DNA of 64,000 nucleotides from Kappaphycus alvarezii (GCA_002205965.3 NADL03000034.1:574828-638827); one strand, 5' to 3'; positions 31,130 to 44,565 are shown, numbered from the stretch's first letter. The notes: generated by a model not told the origin, from the sequence alone. Numbers and translations are program-made.

Positions 31130-34100
31130 TAGGACAATCTTGAAAGACTGTCAGGGTCGACACTTTCTCACTTTCTCGTCATCTTTATTCTCCGAATAAT
31201 GAAAATACATGGACATGACACGTCGTCCAGCGATTTGCAAGCTCAATAAAACGTGTCAGACTTGCACACTGCGCCCATGGTGAGAAATTTCTAAACCGCC
31301 CATTGAGTCGCAGGGGGCGGTCATCGTCTTCCATAGAGAGAAAAAGAGACCTTTTGTTTCATGAGTTCTAGTGGCGGATCAGGCAAGAGCCCCGTAAAGT
31401 ACTTCTTGACCGACCATTCCGTAGAGTCAGAGCGGTTGCGCCAAGAGAAGGCCCCCAAACCAGGGCTACGTGATGCATTTACATCCATTCATCAGCATTC
31501 AAACCTCTCTCAAAATTCTATTGATTGCGAATCGGAGTGACGAAATAGAAGTCCGCGGCGGTTTGAAATCTCGTTAAACGGAAGTCTCTCTCTTTTGCGC
31601 AAGAATCGCAGGTATAATCGTTAGCTGCTGTCTTAAAAAAGCAGAGGGCAGTTGATCAGCAAAGTTGATTCCGTTTTCGGGTGCAGAAACACAACTTGTG
31701 CTGCCGCAGTCATATTGTAGTGTTGATGCCTTTCACCGCGCTAGCCCTTCAGAGATTGCGCACTATCGGGTTGTAACGAGGGCAGTGGCACCCGACCGAG
31801 GACGACGAAGCGTGAGAGCGATCGTAGACGTATTTATTCTTGAGGGCTGAAATTCTAAACACCGAAAGTATCAGCACACAAAGTCACTGCCTCTAATTAG
31901 TAAAGTGTCCAAAGTGTTCCCCTTGTAGTGCGGTTACGACGAACTCATCATTCAAAAAATGGAAGACTGTCCAGTTTAACCAAAAGACCGCAACCCTCAG
32001 TGAATTTCGAGCGATACCATCCTTTTGCTCTAGAAGGTCAGGTCCCAGGTATTTATCGTTTCTTGGGAGGCTTTCTGCGGTCTGAATCGATCACAAAGCT
32101 CGTCATGTTACCATCTCCCACGACCTTGAATCGCTCCCTGCAGAACCTACAAAGTTCTTACATTCAAGAATACGAGATAATGCTGTCTCTGAGAATTCGA
32201 GAGGCTTCGGTGCTAACGAGCAACTTTTGCCAGGAGTGATTGGTAAAGTTTCCAACGTTGGTAATGACTACTGACCGGTAAGGTTCAGCATCAGCCCGCA
32301 TGAACGAATTGACTTTAATGTTAGAGACGCATAGTAAGTATCTTCCCGTACACCTCTTCCCTCTAAAGATTCATCACGAAGATCATTTATTAAGGTATGC
32401 CCCTTTCGGTTATTAACAGCCGCTGCCTCTAAATTACATTAATAAAGCACCAAAGGTTTTCCCTCTTTATTCAGCAGTCAATCTCGAAATGCCCCCACGG
32501 GAAACTTCACGAAATAGCCAACGCCCTGTTTCTTTCATCTCTTGACAGCGTGGGATCCTTGGCTGCTAAGATGATTGTACAGGCCTCGCAGGTAGCAGAG
32601 TGAGCATAAGGGGCCATTGAGGTGGCAAAATGGGGAGCACCGAGCGCTTGGGTTCTCTTGCACCTTTCTGTCTGTAAAAGTGGGTCTTGTTGAGTTTGCA
32701 TTCCGACCGGTTGATCCTCTATTCTCCCCTACAACAAAGAGAAATCAGAATGTCGCTCCCATTTGCCGTGGTATCAGAATAACGACACTGTTTTCGAGCG
32801 TCTTATAGCGTAGATGCGGGAAACCTATAGCCAACCCGGTCTCCACTCGACAGGGCAATGAGCGCAGTTTATTCCCCTGTGAAGTCCCAAAATTAAGCCG
32901 GAGAGCTCTGCGTCGTTGAAGACAGTCTTCTTGAAATGCTGGCAGAACCAGCTGAACCGCCTACTTATGTGCAAACGTTAGCCATCGAATACAGAGTTTC
33001 GATGCTGTATTTGGACTCCGGAAAAACTGTTGCCGTCATTTCAAAACTAGAGGAGAGTGCAGTGACATTCTCATTTTTTCCCTTGCTTAGGGTGGTTAAG
33101 CTAAAATCGCACTACATAGCTAGTCCTCCAAACTGTTGCGTAAGACAAGAGTACGTTAGACTTCTTAGCTCTCCAACAGTCCAGCACCCCCGTTAGCGAT
33201 TGGAAATAATGTCTAGCATGGCATGTCTCAACAAAAACCACAAGTCACCTTGCAACTACTCCTTTCTCTGCGGTCGGGCGCTGCTTATGTTTCCTTTGCG
33301 TCAATCATGCAGGCATCATTCTTGGGAAGCGGGTCTTTGCAGCTGGCCTCCACAAGAGTCCAGCCGAACAAGGCGCGCTGTACCTCGTCATCCACTACCC
33401 TCTACTCGCGCCCATCGCACACACGGACTTGATTTCACCATTATCACCCTTCAGTCCCCGCCATAACGCAATCAGGCTGGTCGGGGATGACCCGGGCCGA
33501 ACGGCGGAAACGGGAATACTTCGCTCTACTGTGTCGTGCCGAAGGCATTGACTTTCTTTCTCTCGCTTTCTACACATACATAGCCAAATTGGGCCATCCG
33601 GATTTCAGGCTCTTCACGACCTTCATAAATTTAAAGCCGAACGTTGAGGGAAGCACCCACTCTTCGTATACGCCACATCTCGACGTCACAGAAATCGGCT
33701 GCTCGGCCACTCTGTCCAGGAGCACGCTGCAAAATTTGCCATCGCTCCTCCCGCCCTGCTCTACTCCGAAACCGCCGCTCCGATGTGGACATGTCGAAAT
33801 AAATCGAGCGGGAAATTACCTCCTCATTGGCACCGCCAGCGTTAAGGACATGCACACGCCACGACCAAGGCGCAGTAAGCTCAACGGCACTACCCACCGA
33901 CTCCTGAGAGCCACGGTCACCACCTTCCTCGCCATCTTCCGCATTTGCTGCTGCTTCCGGTTTGTCATGTGCACGCGTATCTACTCTGTGTCCAACAGGA
34001 CCCCAAGGTCGTTGCGGAACTGAGTCATGATCAAACAACTTCAAACTTAAATTGTGGGTGTTCTTTTTTGTCTTTCTTTTACGAACAACTCACAGCGCCC

Positions 34101-34790
34101 TTTTGTACTCAACTCGGTAACCATACGTAAGCCAAGAAACATCAAAACTGCAGAAAGCTATAAATAAAGGGAGACCGTCTTGTAGTCTCACATCACACAA
34201 CATACTGACTAACTACAGTGCAAAGTGAGTGGGGAAGTCTGGGGTGTTTTTGTCGGGAAAACAGAGTCCGTGTTATTTGAGTTGACCGGTTGGATAGAAT
34301 GTTGTGAAACCGATAACTTGTTAAGGCCGCTACTCGGCCGATCCCCTGTATTTATTTTACTCTAGGTAGACTATCAAAGTCAAAAATACGTTGACTAATA
34401 TTAATAAGGCGAGGCCTCTAGGAGGCCGAGGGCCCGTGAAACAGTGTAGATTCTAACATTTTGCTACCCAGCCAAGTATGGCAACAAGGGATACTACGAT
34501 AAGAAGTAGACTTCGACCCAATAGGATGAACCTACATACGAGAGGAACAGCTATCTATACGGGGAGCCTAAAAGGGAAATTGAATCATTGAACTATTTTT
34601 ACTGAGTATGCTGTGGGTGGCTATTTTCACTCACACACAATATTCGGCAATTAACTTACTGACTGCATTTGAATTGAGTCGAATTGACTAGGTCACCTAG
34701 GATATGATTAGCAGTTTTTACTGTCGGAAGATATATTTCATCTATCCAAAGACATTCACTAGTTGCAGATATGCTTCCAGCACTAGGTAA
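31130..34790. other. Gene-poor stretch
   Basis: Open frames at 31928-32239, 32936-33196, 33487-34023 (plus) and 33631-34044 (minus) show no family resemblance, and the last two are antisense to each other in a G+C-richer patch. A TATAAATAAAG box at 34160 followed by ACTACAGTG 3' of it looks promoter-like but leads to no recognisable gene. Confidence 0.35.
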
Positions 34791-37480
34791 GCCTAACTAA
34801 GGGACCAACGCACTGCATGGTTCGCGATTCTCACATCACAAGCAACAATGACTGCAGCTTGACTTGGAATTCGTCCAACATGCGGCTTTTACAATGGAAA
34901 TTCCTCTATAGAGAAATAGAAATGCCTAAAATACATTCACCGACCTGCCACCGGCGGTACTGCATATATATCGGGAAGGTAGTGGATCTTTCTGGCCCTT
35001 TGTTCCCATTCAAAGTATCCTGCAGTATCACCTACCATTGAACAAGTGTCTTCAAGATGGCTTAAAACCGAGTTGATAAAAGCCAAGCAATAAATTTATT
35101 TGACACAACGTATGCGTTAGACAAGACCTTGCCCGGAAATGGAATATACCATACTGCCATCAAAACACTTCTGCCTTTTACGGATCTGGTCATAATAATC
35201 GAAGCAAACAGCCAAGAGCGGTTGTTTTGGCTCTCTGAAATCTCGTTCAACCAAATAATATTCTCCTTCCTAGAGCAAGATGGAAACGATTTCGCAAAAT
35301 CTGTAAAAACGTAAGGTGATGATGCTTTGTTCCAGAAGTTTGACGAAATTGAACGGAATATTAGAAAGGAGAGAATAGCAACCATTAGGGCGTATGTGGT
35401 TTGCACCTATTATGTACTCAGAAATTTGAAGTTCTATGCTATGCTCTCTTTCTTATTCAATATTTTAGTGAACGGCAATATGCTACAGTCTGTGCTGAGC
35501 GACGTCAAATCTGCAGTAGAGGATGTTAAGAATCATTTTGAAGCACGACAGAAATGAGTACCACAAAAAAGAGAGCAGCAGAAGAGATTCCGTGACGTTT
35601 TAGAGAGAAAGAGAACGTCCTTGGCCTTTCGATTGAAGCGTGTTTCCCACCTCCTTATGTCATCTGAATCAAATTAAGCGGGGTGTGATATGCTGTCGCT
35701 TCATGTTTTTTGTATGCTGGGTGGATTTTTTAATTTTGAGAGGGATTGGAGCATGGGATACATCAGTAAGGACTGAATTTACCAGAAGATTTGGGAAATA
35801 ATTCCTAAAGGATTGTTTAACTACTTTATCTTACCACCACACTACTCGACTGTGATGCCTTATCTGTTATAGACGGAAATTTGAATATTGGTACGATATC
35901 TTCTGTTTCTAATGAACTCGTAGAAAGCCCAGAGAACACCGCAGATGAGGCACTTGGATTTTGTGAGGGGCTTATGGAAGTTATTTGCTGAGTGAGCTTC
36001 CTGATTCAGAAAAGGACGAAAAGTGTTCTGCGAAATGCTTTTATGAATCAGGCGGAGATTGGAAACATCGAGGGTGTATAAGGATAACGATAGGTTCGCT
36101 GAGTTGTCATTTTGTCGGGGCCTGCCGAATACAATTCGTTCTGTATTACGAAGAACTCACTCAATTGTCTGCAAGGCATAGGCTATTAGTCACATGGATA
36201 TGGAGTACTATTAGCTATTCTCATAGCTACAAGAAGGAAATAGAAATGCAGTTCTGCATAGTATTATGAAGGTAAAGAACCAGAAGACGTTCTGGAACAC
36301 GACTTTTGCCGGATAAAGCGAGTATGAGTGGTTCTAGTGAAATATCCAGGTCCACTCCGCGTTCTTGCGGAAATTGTGGTCGCAAATGAGCACAATAGCC
36401 CTAGCTTAGGAATAATTTCCGGATTTAATCTCAAGATTATGTAGCTGTAGATTATTGATGAAGGGGATGGTCGTTTAGAGGGGCTTCCATCAGTTGAAAT
36501 GAGCCAGGAAATGATGTGATTGCTACGACTCTCGCGCATATCCCCATCTTCTGTCAACAGATGTTAGAGGACCTATTTGGTGAAGTTTCCTTGTAATTAA
36601 TGTCCCACGTACATGCATGAACAAAGAAAACAGAAGTAGACTCCAAATTATTGATTATAGCTATATTATCAAATTAGATTATATGGTTAAATTACTATTA
36701 TAGTTGTTTTAATGCTCGTATATAACAAAAAGGGACGGGCAGAGCAGTTGAAAGCGCCGAAAAGATGAACGTGATGAAGGCAACGGGGGTGGTGAAGACA
36801 ATACAGAAACAACTTGGGCGCCATTAACACGTAGATAAATGAGTCAGGGCAGTGTAGGCGGTGCTGGATCTATTTCAGATGCAAAAAGAGCTGCGGGGAC
36901 GGACAAACACGTTCAATACACGACAAAGGAAACTCAAGCAAGAAGTGCAACTCAGAAGGCATAGCCGGTTGTGGAGGAAGCCAATAAACTTGAGGGGAGA
37001 GGTGCTACTCATATATAACAAACGGAGATGGAGAGGCATAGTGAAAGTGAAGCAGAGGTTAAACCTCATTCCATACAACCGGCGGTAGAGGGAATCAATA
37101 AGGATTTCAGGATTGTAGACACATGCTTTGGTGATAATACTGCTTAGGGCGCTAAAATCTTTGGAAGGGAACAGTTTACAAAAAGATAAAGATCTAGGAG
37201 AGAATGAGGAGAGCGAGGAGGTCCCCTTGTCAAAGGTGAACAACACAAGAGGTTAATCGGTGATTGATTGTGGAATCAGAGACGGGGTTCCACGGGAAAG
37301 ATTGATATCTTGAAACATGGGTTGGGCTGCGGTGTAGCCGATTTAAGTTGTCTCTGATTTTGTCTTTTATGCTTCATAAACATACCCACTAGGTACTAAA
37401 GTAAACTGCTGCACACAAGAATAATTTCTTCGCGAGAAATCATTTTGTTATGTTATTGTGTTGATATAGCGCACGATAAG
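34791..37480. other. A+T-rich stretch with coding-like fragments of unknown origin
   Basis: 35327-35557 (plus) encodes a helical fragment; a plus frame around 36270-36560 reads EDVLEHDFCRIKR, VLVKYPGPLRVLAEIVVANE and SLGIISGFNLKIM before stops. These look like remnants of a real protein but I cannot name it. 36861-37246 has open frames on both strands, rich in basic residues on plus, again without resemblance. Confidence 0.3.
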
Positions 37481-37584
37481 AATGGGTGTGAATATGTAAA
37501 AGCCACATCCTACAAAACCGTATTCTAATGGCGATTTTCCGTTGTGTTCTACCCTGACAAAATCCCAGTGTCGATAAAACGATA

Positions 37585-38420
37585 CATTGTTATTTGTGTC
37601 GACAACCCGAAAGAATATAAGTGTCGGTGTTGCTGCCAACCATTATTTGTGTTGGTATCCCAACACAATAGCTGTGTCAAAGTATCGAAAGACGACTAAC
37701 AGTGTCCAGATTTTGACACACAAGTAACTGAGTCCTTCGACAAACTATAAGTGTCGAGATACCGACATAATATTTGTCTCGATACACTTACACACGGTTC
37801 AATATGCCAAAAAAAGCAGTTCTAAGACTCACAAAACATAATTTTACGATACTGCGACACAAAAGAACTTGTTTTAATACCCCAACACAAGGTTTGATTC
37901 GCTTCTGCGATACAGGATTGTCTGATTAGACACCCTAACAAATTTCTGCTGTCTAGACCGCGACAGTAAAATTGGTGCTGATCGTTAAGACAAATTTCTA
38001 CACGGGTAGTACTACTACGTAATACGACAGTACTCAAACTGAGTAGTCTACCGGACATATTACTTGTGCATGGCGGGGCAGACGGGGGGATCATTTACTC
38101 TCAGAGATATGTTAGCTGGTACCCAGCCAACTTGTATGGAAGCGTGCATATACTGGTGCAAACCAATCCAATAGTCTACGCAATGATACGAATACCGTTG
38201 ATTGCACTCCAGTCTGCAGGAAATAACTGCTTAAATTCATTAGTTACTCACATTGCGGCCCCAACGAGATACTACATCTTGTCTCACCACCCGGACTAAA
38301 TTTTCGATTACAATAAAGGCAACAAAGTATTTATTTGTGTCGCCACTATGACAAATTGCTTTAAGCAAACAAGTTGTGTCACCAACCCTACCTTATTCAT
38401 ATGACGCTACCATGACACAC
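37585..38420. repeat. Degenerate array of TGTGTCG...CGACACA short palindromes
   Basis: Units with the theme (T)TGTGTCG-4-6 nt-CGACACAA recur irregularly at 20-60-base spacing. Examples are TGTGTTGGTATCCCAACACA at 37648-37667, GTGTCGAGATACCGACA at 37751-37767, CTGCGACACAAAAG at 37852 and TATTTGTGTCGCCACTATGA at 38332. Arrays of this style occur in the subterminal regions of CACTA-type DNA transposons in plants; that link is inference here. No transposase is visible next to it. Confidence 0.6.
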
Positions 38421-39639
38421 ATTAGTCTTCATAAAGTTTTGTGTATTCATCTTATAGCCCACGGACAACTTTTTAATCAAGTTGTCTGCACTAGGAAGAA
38501 GCGGATCCTGCTCTGCAAGGTCCATATTTAAAGCCCCTCTGTAAGATATAATCCACCGATGAAGATGTGTAAAGGCGCATGCGAAAAGATTATCACGTAT
38601 TTCGTAAAGCATGTACAATTGACCCTCGCTTGACCGCCAAACTTGCAATTTCTAAGCATTAACTCTACAAACGGCACCCTTTGGTCGTTTTAGGCGTTAA
38701 TTTTCACATCGCACCACCCCAGCTTCACTGGGTCGTCAATCCGTAGTTAAACTGTGAAACATAATGATTCAGCAGCCATCAGATATGTAGCCTTCAGAGA
38801 TTCTGACCAAAATTTACGAGCATATTGCATAATACTATCCATGTACTTTTAGCAGAACGGCCGTGCACGTTTGTATCCAGCTTTCCCCCCCGGCGCATGT
38901 AGTATTTCATACAGCCTTTTACAGTGTTTCCATTGAATCTATAGGATTAACCTTGGCCATGTCCCCAATGAAAGTTCGCTATCTTCCCTCCCTCCCAAAT
39001 CTATAATTATAAATGCTGGATAACGCTGATCTGATGTTCATGACTTCCCGTGGATCGCATTTTAGCTCCACTCTTTTGTAGTGAAAAAATCTTTATCTGC
39101 TATTTTTCCAACGATCGCCTCAATCGGCTCCCCATCTCCATCTGGATCAATGATATTGTCTAATCCATCCTGTACGGATTAGTTCAAACAGATGGATCGA
39201 AACTTCTTCCGTTTGCGATCTTAATCTGACTGGCTGGACTCTCGAACAAACGCCTTTGCTGTAAGGTCTGCTTCTATGTGAAGGGCTTCTCCCGTCATCA
39301 CTCGAACTCGCTTCTTAGATATTGCTATTTCAAAAGCGTCTGCACATGAGACGACAACGGATCTGTTAGTGTAATGAAGTAAGTACCCAGATGGGAGTTA
39401 TGCACGAGATAATTCAGTGGAAGCTGTCACATAATGGGCGTAGTATCGTGGAAGGATTAGGTTCTTACAGGTGGGCGCGATACTCAAGTGAGGGCGATGA
39501 TGGGGTAGAACGCGGTGAAGATATGGCCGCATTCTCCTGGCGGGATCGCATAAATAGTAGAAAAGAAGACTTAGTGCGTTTGGTGCTTCATTCAAGTGCG
39601 ACCTTGGATGGTTTCGAATGCTAAATTGGCAGAAACGGT
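38421..39639. other. No recognisable gene
   Basis: A+T-rich sequence with only short frames (for example 39391-39624, plus) that resemble no family. Confidence 0.35.
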
Positions 39640-40275
39640 AATTTAATTGCAATAAAGGACGTAATGGGGAGTAATGGGTGGAAATATGACGTGTTGGTAG
39701 CGGTGATGATACGAAAGCGGTGAAGGGGTGTGGTGCTTAGCTGTGATTGGGAGAAGTGATGTTGTACGAGTAGATATGATAGAGGCGGTGACAGGGTGGG
39801 AAGCTGTATTTGGGAGCCGTGATGGTGGTAGAGCAGAGATGTGGTGGGAGCGGCAACAGGACAAGGAGGTATGGGGAGGATCTGTGATAGCTTGGGAGCG
39901 GTGATTTCGTGGGAGGTGCAATGATAAGGGATGGTGGGAACACTGATCGGGTGGAAGTAAGAAAGGGGTGGGCAGAAGTACAAGGAGGCCTTGAACGGCT
40001 GCGGACGGTGATGGAGTTGGGAGCAATGCGGGTGTCTGAGCGGTAATAGGATTAAAGTAATGGAAATAATTGCCGAGGAGCGGAAATGTCTTGGATTAAG
40101 TACAGGGATGGGAGCGTGATCAAGAATTATAGTGTGGGATGGTATAAGGGGGAAAGTATTCGCAAAGGGACGGTTATGATATATTGCAATGGGGAAGAGG
40201 TGATGAGTGCGGGGAGTGATAGAGTGATGGGGGAGGGGTGCTGGGGAAGGGATGATAGAAGTGCACTCATGGGAT
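39640..40275. repeat. Degenerate G-rich minisatellite-like tract
   Basis: Words of the type GGGAG(C)GGTGAT recur: GTAGCGGTGATGATACG, GGGAGAAGTGATG, GGGAGCCGTGATGG, GGGAGCGGTGATTTC and GGGAGTGATAGAGTGATGGG. Spacing is roughly 30-45 bases and the copies are strongly diverged. The G-rich strand produces long antisense frames rich in Ser/Pro/His that are not genes. Confidence 0.55.
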
Positions 40276-41500
40276 GATGGGAGACGCTGTGATCACCGGT
40301 CCTGCGGATTATAAATATTACTTGGGCGCCTCTTACATGTGTCACTATATAGACATATGTGTACTTATAGAGACACAATGAGCGTTTTAAATTACGCTGG
40401 GGTCTTTTATCCCACTCAAAAGACAGTTGAATAGTTGATCCAAGGGGGCGACATAGTTGTATAGTTGGCTCGCACCTACTGCGCGGAGGACCTCGGGGGT
40501 ACATTGCATCATTGTGTCAGTGGTCCGACACGAGTTTATTGTTTCGCACTAGAAAAACAACTATATTGTTACATCACAGTGCCCCTGACACATTTTTGCA
40601 CCACCTTTGATGTTTGTTTAGAACATTCTTGTTGATTTTGATCTTCGATAAACGTCAATAGTACATCCCCAAACTATAGCAACCTCCGCCCTAATAGCAT
40701 TACTAGTGCGGAGATTGCACTCGTTGTACAGGTACGCCCAGTCAAAGAAGTCTGGTACCGCAATTCCATCATAACATTGAGTGGCTTTTGCTGCTTTAGA
40801 AATTCATTTGGAGTACACAGAACTTATAGTTAGTGATATTATCCAAAAGGCCTCCAGAACTCCAACACTTGTAAAACTTGTAGTGTGGTTACTGTATTGG
40901 AAATTGACTGAGTTAGAAAAATAATGTGCTGCAGTCCTTACGTAGTAATGTGATGGTCGATTAACTGGACCGGTGGGAATTATAGAAGTAAGCTGCTGGA
41001 CCCTTGCTCGTATTTCGCTGCAGTACTTTTACGAGCAGATAACTGGGTCGGATAGCGAGCTACTAGTTTCTACAGTATCCAAGGCCTCATTCTTTTACTT
41101 GCAGGGTTTGAATGGGTAGGAATAGTCGAAATCATGTTCTTGATCTACGAATGCTAATTGATAAACACAAATATTCGGATCAGCGGCGATAATTTGGGTT
41201 ACCAGGACAGCATACGTTCGACTTTCTTTTCGGGAACTCTACTTGCACTGGCCTTTTATCATGCTCTCAGTCTAACAAAAATCTGGTTATGGGTGGTCAG
41301 AACTCTTTCAATGATTGCTGTGAATGCGTTAAACTATATTAGGAGTGTTTGGTAGGACAGAAAATCTTGGTATTTCTCTTCCTTTGCACGAAATAGTTCT
41401 TCCAGGAGTACATTTGTATTCATAGTTTATTTTTAAAGTGAAACTTGAGCTCATGGGCAGGCGATGGTGATATGAACTGACATTTTCAAGTAAACCCTTA
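40276..41500. other. No recognisable gene
   Basis: Flank of the copia element. One short plus frame (41158-41355) encodes a hydrophobic stretch without resemblance. Confidence 0.35.
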
Positions 41501-41931
41501 TGTCTGTGGCTGGACTCTCTTTGCCGTTGGTTGATTGGGACTTACTTATTGCGCCCAATACTTTACTCAAGAATAGAATTAAATAATCAATCCCCCGGGT
41601 AGAACAAATGAGTTGTAGCGTAGTAAACCTACCTAACCTGAGGTACCCAAACGGCCCGAGCTGCCACGAACGTGGTAAGAGGCAGTCCTGACCACAAAAC
41701 TCTCCACAACCACGCTCAGCGAATACCTTCCACAGCCTTGTTACTTTCCTTCTGCAACCAAACCTTGCAACACCTCGTGCCTGCTGAATTGAAACTCTAA
41801 GAAGGATAACTATCAAATGACTGAGACATGACCGAGACTGATAAGTACAACGACATAGAATAACTATCAAAACGAAAAAATAACAGTCAAAACGCAGATA
41901 TGAGATAGTCGCACAAACTGATGTGACAACA
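41501..41931 (-). repeat. 3' LTR of copia element
   Basis: Direct repeat of 46297-46718. It is 431 bases, nine longer than the 5' LTR because of small indels, including a seven-base one near its 3' end at about 41516-41523. The minus frame 41451-41870 is inside the LTR and not a gene. Confidence 0.9.
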
Positions 41932-41956
41932 ATCCCTCTTACGGCTAGAACAATAT

Positions 41957-42508
41957 CTATGCTTGGGTTCCCTCGAAGTCACTAACCTCAAGACTGATTC
42001 GGTGCTGCTGAAACATCGTACGTGAGAGAGGCTTTGTAGGTATGTCTTCAGTCATCTCACCCGTTGGGCAATACGTTACTCGAATGATTCCCTCGGTGAC
42101 CTGTTCTCTGACAAAATTGTGCCTGATGGCAACATGCTTGGCGTGCCTAATGCCTTCGTTAGACCACACGATGGCTTTCTGATTGTCCTCACGTACTTCG
42201 GTGGGACTTATCTGCTCGCAGTCTAGGTCTCCAAGAAGATACCTGATCCATATGATAGACTTTGCACATTCACTCAATACGCAGAACTCTGCCTCAGTGG
42301 TAGAAAGGGCAACTGATCCCATCTTAACAGTCCTCCACGACATGGCAGAGTTTCCAATCAAAAACAAAGTTCCAGTAGTAGACCTCATATCTGCGTGATC
42401 CCCTGCCCAATCTAAATCGCTGTACGCTATTAGGGTAGGATCAGCTTCTCTCCCAAACCGAAGACAAAATGTCTTGGTCCCCTGCAAATACCGTAATATC
42501 CTCTTCAA
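41957..42508 (-). pseudogene. copia RNase H domain
   Basis: A 183-codon frame with the complete RNase H core: LIAYSDLDWAGD (first Asp at 31), VALSTTEAEF (Glu at 72) and VREDNQKAI (Asp at 108). It ends with PTGEMTEDIPTKPLSRTMF, the standard copia C-terminus. This is the best-kept part of the element; all catalytic acidic residues are present. It cannot be expressed normally because the upstream polyprotein is broken. Confidence 0.85.
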
Positions 42509-42568
42509 TGCAACCCAGTGAACGTCGCATGGAGTTGAGGAGTAACGACAGAGAATAGAGACTGCCGA

Positions 42569-43450
42569 TTATATGTCCGGTCGAGTACTCGTGAACAAGA
42601 ACAAGAGGCAACCGAGTAGCTCTTGATTCTGCCCCCTGTCCACAGCACTTCCCTTTGATGAAACAATTTCTCGCAGAGCTCCTTCACTCATTAGAGTTGA
42701 CACCGGTTTGCACGACGCCATGCTAAAGCGCTCGAGCACTTGCGTAACGTAGCGTGACTGTGACAAACATACGCCAGCAGCATCTTTCTTGAACATTATG
42801 TCCAGAAATGGGCCTAGTGTACCAATATCCTTCACATACAAGCGCTCCGATATCTCCCTTCTAACCTCCAAGACATCATTAGCCTTTTGTCCGATGAGTA
42901 CAATGTCATCAGCGTACAGCAAAACCCACAATGATCCCCTTCGATACAAAAAATCATCCGAACGTGATTGCACAAATACCGGAGTCGTCATTACTGTTCC
43001 CCACTTATCATACTAAAGCCTCGGGGCTTGCTTTTGCCCGTAAAGTCCCCGTCGGAGTCTGAGAGTCTCGTTCGGTTTGCAGAGATAAAATACCTCTGGG
43101 GCTTTGATGTACAGCTCTGCGTCTAGTTCACCGTGAAGGAAAGCTGTATGAACGTCCATCTGCTTGATGACGAAAACCTTCTTGATGGCAACTGTAAGGC
43201 AAGTTCTGACCGTAGAGAAATCAACTATAGGGGGGAGAGTATGTTGAACGTTTCATTGTAGGTACACTTTCGCAACAATTCTATCCTTGTACCTGATTAC
43301 CTTACCTTCATCTTCTCTTTTATGCAAAAAATAACCCTCTTCAGTAACGCTCGTACTGCCTGTGGCCGACACACCACCTCCCATGTTGCATGAATGAGCA
43401 TTGAGTCAATCTCTGAATCGATGGCCTCCCGCCATTTGTCTGCATCATGT
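42569..43450 (-). pseudogene. copia reverse transcriptase domain
   Basis: The palm begins near 43.2 kb with VIKQMDVHTAFLHGEL (catalytic Asp) and continues LYIKAPEVFYLCKPN and RRGLYGQKQAPRL. A TAG then stands where Trp is normal (about 43014-43016). The frame 42569-42991 carries motif C, LLYADDIVLIGQ, then MFKKDAAGVCLSQSRYVTQVLERF. Upstream, 43.3-43.45 kb has WREAIDSEIDSMLIHATWE, the copia pre-RT block, in another frame. A frameshift separates it from RNase H near 42.54 kb. Confidence 0.85.
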
Positions 43451-43656
43451 CGTTCCAACGCCTGCTTCATAGTGGTAGGTTCGGGGTCTGTATAACTTGA
43501 TATCTCTCCATTTGAGATCGCTGTCAGCCCAGCTTACGGGGAGTAATACTCTGGTGCTTTCCGTTCTCTCTGGAGGTAACGAGGTTCCTCGAGTTCAGTG
43601 CACTGCAAGGGACGGTGCGTGAGCAATTATCCTATTCCGCTGGTGTTCAAATCAGG

Positions 43657-44565
43657 CTACACCCCCATCTTCCTCATCAGTATCGCCGCCATTCTCGGGA
43701 GTAGGGCCTGTCGAAGTATTTTTCCCTGTAGTCGAAACTTGAGTGCCAGTGGTTGTGCTTGGGGGTTCTGCCTCGTCCTCTTGCAGAAGCGGAGGAGCTT
43801 CCTCTTCCTCGTTCCAATCTTTTGCCGAAAACTTTTCCTCGACAAATGCAACATCTCTCGCCAGTACTGCGACATGCAGGGACGGTATCCACAGCTTATA
43901 TTGACTGTTCTCATAAAAAGAAAGCAAAATTCCGATTTCTGACTTGGGTTCCCACGTAGGTTCTTTGGTATATGATACCATACGACACATCCAAAGACAC
44001 TCAGGTATCCGACATCGGGTACTTCCCCGGTCATGGCCTCATGAGAGGACTTAATCTTATCCTGTGGGCTTGGGAAGAAGTTTCGCAAGCTTACAGAATG
44101 GACAACTGCCTCAGCCCAGAATACTTTGGGGAGTGAGGCATGCTCTGGCATGGACCTTGCAGTCTCGACGATTGTCCTGTTGGTTCTATTTGCTAGGCCA
44201 TTCAAGTTCGGAGAGTACGGGCGAGGCATGGAATGCTCGATTTCGTTCTCGGCAAGATAGTCCTTCATAGCAATGTACTCTCCACCATTATCGCTCCTCA
44301 AACGCCTAATAGTACAGTCATACTTCCTCTCCAGCCACGCTTTGAACAGGTTGAACTTCGCAAGAACTTGGCTCTTTTCAACGATTAGAATGACAACCAC
44401 GTACCCAGAATAGTCATCGACGAAAGGCACAAAATATCTGGCTTTCGAGAAGGAATCCACTGACACTGGGCCACAAACGCCTGAATGGATTACAGCAACC
44501 TTATGCTTTGTCCTGTGGGTTTTTGTGCGGATAGTCTGTTTTGTCTGCTTGCTGCGCATGCGCAT
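43657..44565 (-). pseudogene. copia integrase domain, two catalytic residues lost
   Basis: A 302-codon frame with the integrase core: VIHSGVCGPVSVDSFSKARY, FVDDYSGYV, LRSDNGGEYI and SPNLNGLANRTNRTIVETAR. In this family the triad is D in H-x-D-x-x-G-P, D in SDNGGE and E in NG-x-A-E-R. Here the first is Gly (residue 29) and the third is Asn (residue 126); only Asp92 remains. After ~residue 215 the frame leaves the homologous one, which continues in 43652-43990 (RMVSYTKEPTWEPKSEIG). Confidence 0.85.

Noticed and set aside
33487-34044. Antisense pair of long ORFs (178 and 137 codons)
   Set aside because: Open on both strands because of local G+C richness; no motifs on either strand.
34160-34560. 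Possible LTR and primer-binding site (TATAAATAAAG followed by GCCAAGTATGGCAACAAGG)
   Set aside because: No second copy of the sequence and no adjoining gag, RT or integrase.
37585-38420. CRISPR-like array
   Set aside because: Units are diverged palindromes with irregular spacing and the context is eukaryotic; no identical repeats or cas genes.
39621-40026. Ser/Pro/His-rich minus ORFs of up to 127 codons
   Set aside because: Produced by the antisense of a G-rich degenerate repeat.
41451-41870. 139-codon minus ORF
   Set aside because: Lies inside the 3' LTR; a parallel frame (46419-46652) appears in the 5' LTR, so it is a shadow of LTR sequence.
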